Source: Ralstonia sp. 25mfcol4.1 (GTDB taxonomy: Bacteria > Pseudomonadota > Gammaproteobacteria > Burkholderiales > Burkholderiaceae). Taken from it: 64,000 nucleotides of DNA. The notes under the pieces are model-generated. The model ran no database searches, was not told the DNA's origin, and worked only from the letters and a program-made list of their open reading frames with translations. The translations under genes were made by a program, and so were the position numbers. The stretch is taken from the NCBI RefSeq assembly GCF_900104095.1, contig NZ_FNJO01000004.1, positions 1 through 64,000 on the forward strand, written 5' to 3'. Below, in pieces: positions 62,412-64,000 of this stretch; position 1 is the first letter of the stretch; each line of letters opens with the position of its first letter.

Positions 62412-63242
62412 CTAAAGCGGCTCGGATTGCGCGGTTTCCACGGCGACGCGGATGCCGGCGGCCAGCCGCATCAGCCGGGGCGCCAGTTCGGATGCCACTT
62501 CGGAGACCGACGCGCGGGTTGACAGGCTGACGTTCAGCACATGCACCGGATAGTGCTGAAGCGCCAGCGGCGCCGAAATGGCCACCACTTCGGGCTGCCA
62601 GCTGGCTGCGCACCAGCCGTGCCGGCGCACGTGCGCCACGGCGGCCTCGATCTCCGCGCGCAGCGCGGGCCAGTGTGCCGGGCGGCTCGATGCATGGCCG
62701 GAAGCATGACCGGAGAAATCCGCCATGCGCGCCACATATTCGGCCTCTGGCGCCACTGCCAGCCAGGCGCGCCCCAACGACGTCAGCGCCATCGGCACGC
62801 GCTGCCCCGCCACCACGCTGCGCAGCGACGCCTTGCGGCCATGACGGATGGATTCGAGGTACACCATTTCGTCGCGGTCGGCCATCGCCAGGCCCACGTT
62901 CAGATGTTCTGCCTGCGCCAGTTCACGCATCATCGGCGCGGCCAGTTGAAGGACCGTGGAGCCGCTGCGCATGGCGTGCGCGAGGCTCAGCACCGGCACG
63001 CCCAGCCGGTAGGCGCGCAGCGCCGGGTCGTACTGGAGAAAGCCGGTGTCGACCAGGCTCTGCGTCAGGCGGCTGACCGTGGAGCGCGCCAGGCCGGTGC
63101 GCTCGGCCAGTTCGCCGTTGCCCAGCACTTCCGAGCCCGGCCTGAACGCACGCAGTATCTCGATGCCGCGCTCCAGCGACCGGTTGGCCAGCAGGTTGGC
63201 CGGACGACCTCGCGCCCGGCGCTGCGCATCGGTTGCGTCCAC
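62412..63242 (-). CDS. IclR-family regulator (IclR 2)
   Basis: A 276-residue IclR protein. HTH: LERGIEILRAFRPGSEVLGNGELAERTGLARSTVSRLTQSLVDTGFLQYD. Effector domain: LNVGLAMADRDEMVYLESIRHGRKASLRSVVAGQRVPMALTSLGRAWLAV. The start is taken as GTG at 63242, four bases after the stop of the upstream hydrolase gene (63247). The frame continues upstream into the hydrolase gene, but that part has no domain. Co-transcribed with, and probably controlling, the hydrolase. Confidence 0.87.
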   Translation of the reverse strand: MDATDAQRRARGRPANLLANRSLERGIEILRAFRPGSEVLGNGELAERTGLARSTVSRLTQSLVDTGFLQYDPALRAYRLGVPVLSLAHAMRSGSTVLQLAAPMMRELAQAEHLNVGLAMADRDEMVYLESIRHGRKASLRSVVAGQRVPMALTSLGRAWLAVAPEAEYVARMADFSGHASGHASSRPAHWPALRAEIEAAVAHVRRHGWCAASWQPEVVAISAPLALQHYPVHVLNVSLSTRASVSEVASELAPRLMRLAAGIRVAVETAQSEPL

Positions 63243-63246
63243 GGAT

Positions 63247-64000
63247 TCAGCTCGCCTGGCGTGCCAGCCAGTCCAGCAGCAAGGCATTGATCGCGTCGTG
63301 TGCCTCGTACTGGACCCAGTGTCCGGCGCCTTCGATCACCGCGCGGTGGCGATCCGGCCGGCCATCGACCAATGCCGCCAGCACGGCCGCCGGGTCGGCC
63401 GTCACATCGTGCTCGCCGTAGGCGATCAGCACGGCGCCACCGGCCCGAGCCCGGGACTGGGCCTGAAAGCAATCCAGCGCGGCGGCCAGGCCGCCCGCGC
63501 GCGAAATCTGCTTGCTGCGAAAACGCGTGTGCCGGCAAGACTCGGTGTAGGCCAGCAGCGCCAGCGCATCGATCTTGTCGGGGTCCGCGATCATGAACGC
63601 CGCCACGTTGTGACGCATCGCCTCGGTCAGCGCGGCGGCATCGCCCGCACGCCGCCAGTCCACCAGGTCGATGGTCTGGCGCCGCACGCCGCCGTGGCCA
63701 CCCGGCCCCATCAGCGCCAGGCTACGCACGTTCGGCAGCGCACAGGACAGGCAGGACGCCGTCAACCCGCCAAAGGAAAAGCCCACCAGATCGACCGGCC
63801 CTTCCACCGGCAGTTGCGCGAAGCCGGCGGCCACGGTGGCCACCAGCGTCGCCATTTCGCCGTCGGCCGGATCGCCCGAGGCGCCAAAGCCAGGCAGGTC
63901 GGGCACCCAGACCGTATGCCGCGCGGCAAGCGCCTCGATATTGCGCGCCCAGTGCAGCCAGCTGCCGTGGCCGCCATGCACCAGCAGCACATGCGGCCCC
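63247..64000 (-). CDS. Alpha/beta hydrolase, 5' end outside window
   Basis: The C-terminal about 250 residues of an alpha/beta hydrolase. The gene continues beyond position 64000 on the minus strand. The visible start HVLLVHGGHGSWLHW is an oxyanion-hole-like HGG motif, the nucleophile elbow is GFSFGG, and the C-terminal His is in IEGAGHWVQYE. An Asp in YGEHDVTADP completes the triad. Similar enzymes cleave C-C bonds or esters in aromatic degradation. Upstream of the IclR gene by 4 bp. Confidence 0.85.
   Translation of the reverse strand, partial: GPHVLLVHGGHGSWLHWARNIEALAARHTVWVPDLPGFGASGDPADGEMATLVATVAAGFAQLPVEGPVDLVGFSFGGLTASCLSCALPNVRSLALMGPGGHGGVRRQTIDLVDWRRAGDAAALTEAMRHNVAAFMIADPDKIDALALLAYTESCRHTRFRSKQISRAGGLAAALDCFQAQSRARAGGAVLIAYGEHDVTADPAAVLAALVDGRPDRHRAVIEGAGHWVQYEAHDAINALLLDWLARQAS

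Noticed and set aside
1-64000. CRISPR arrays, insertion sequences, prophage and tRNA genes
   Set aside because: No arrays of spaced repeats, transposase-like or phage-like proteins, or tRNA-like cloverleaf were noticed. A tRNA scan could not be run.

Overview
The window looks like a high-GC betaproteobacterium of the Cupriavidus/Ralstonia group (Burkholderiales). This is inferred from gene content: six orphan Bug (TctC-type) solute receptors, the PrkA-YeaH-SpoVR stress operon, a complete biotin-independent malonate decarboxylase cluster with MadLM, many one-component regulators of the LysR/IclR/TetR/GntR/MarR/LuxR types, and an rRNA-operon leader at the left edge. No insertion sequence, prophage, CRISPR array or tRNA was seen. 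The content is accessory catabolism plus envelope and stress genes.

Layout. 1-350: an rrn promoter, boxA and 16S leader pointing left out of the window, then a DnaQ-like/GIY-YIG nuclease. 2.1-13.4 kb: a small lipoprotein, then a leftward run IclR, ADP-forming acyl-CoA synthetase, Bug, two DUF1254/DUF1214 paralogues, Bug, Bug, with a divergent TetR-Bug pair. This looks like an uncharacterised carboxylic acid uptake and activation locus. 13.6-22.4 kb: phosphatase, LysE exporter, secreted alpha/beta hydrolase, a 36-residue-repeat secreted protein, a large MscS channel and a LuxR regulator. 22.4-27.3 kb: prkA-yeaH-spoVR with a long bulged hairpin just upstream of prkA, followed by an almost gene-free 0.9 kb that contains a 9-bp minisatellite.

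28.2-35 kb: SDR, LysR, Bug, then acyl-CoA dehydrogenase, MmgE/PrpD and a MaoC-like hydratase, a probable CoA-ester route for a branched or dicarboxylic acid. 35-42.3 kb: DUF1996/DNRLRE secreted protein, a benzoylformate-decarboxylase-like ThDP enzyme with a GntR regulator, VirK/DUF535, CsbD, a Cys-repeat periplasmic protein and a ModA-like binding protein. 42.4-49.3 kb: TetR with a palindrome-flanked promoter driving a frameshifted MFS gene, MarR, DUF4410, an EnvZ/OmpR-like two-component pair and, upstream on the same strand, an EF-hand protein and a Gly/Cys/Pro-repeat exported protein.

49.5-58 kb: mdcR, madL-madM (leftward) and mdcABCDEGH (rightward). This set covers sensing, import, the carrier protein with its prosthetic-group enzymes, acyl transfer and decarboxylation of malonate. 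Most neighbouring mdc genes overlap by 1-16 bases, so translation is probably coupled. The mad/mdc divergent promoter carries repeated TTACGG/CCGTAA boxes. 58-64 kb: LysR, TauD-like dioxygenase, Bug, a DUF1275 membrane protein, IclR and a truncated alpha/beta hydrolase running off the right edge.

All functions come from reading the translated sequences and context. No database search was run.
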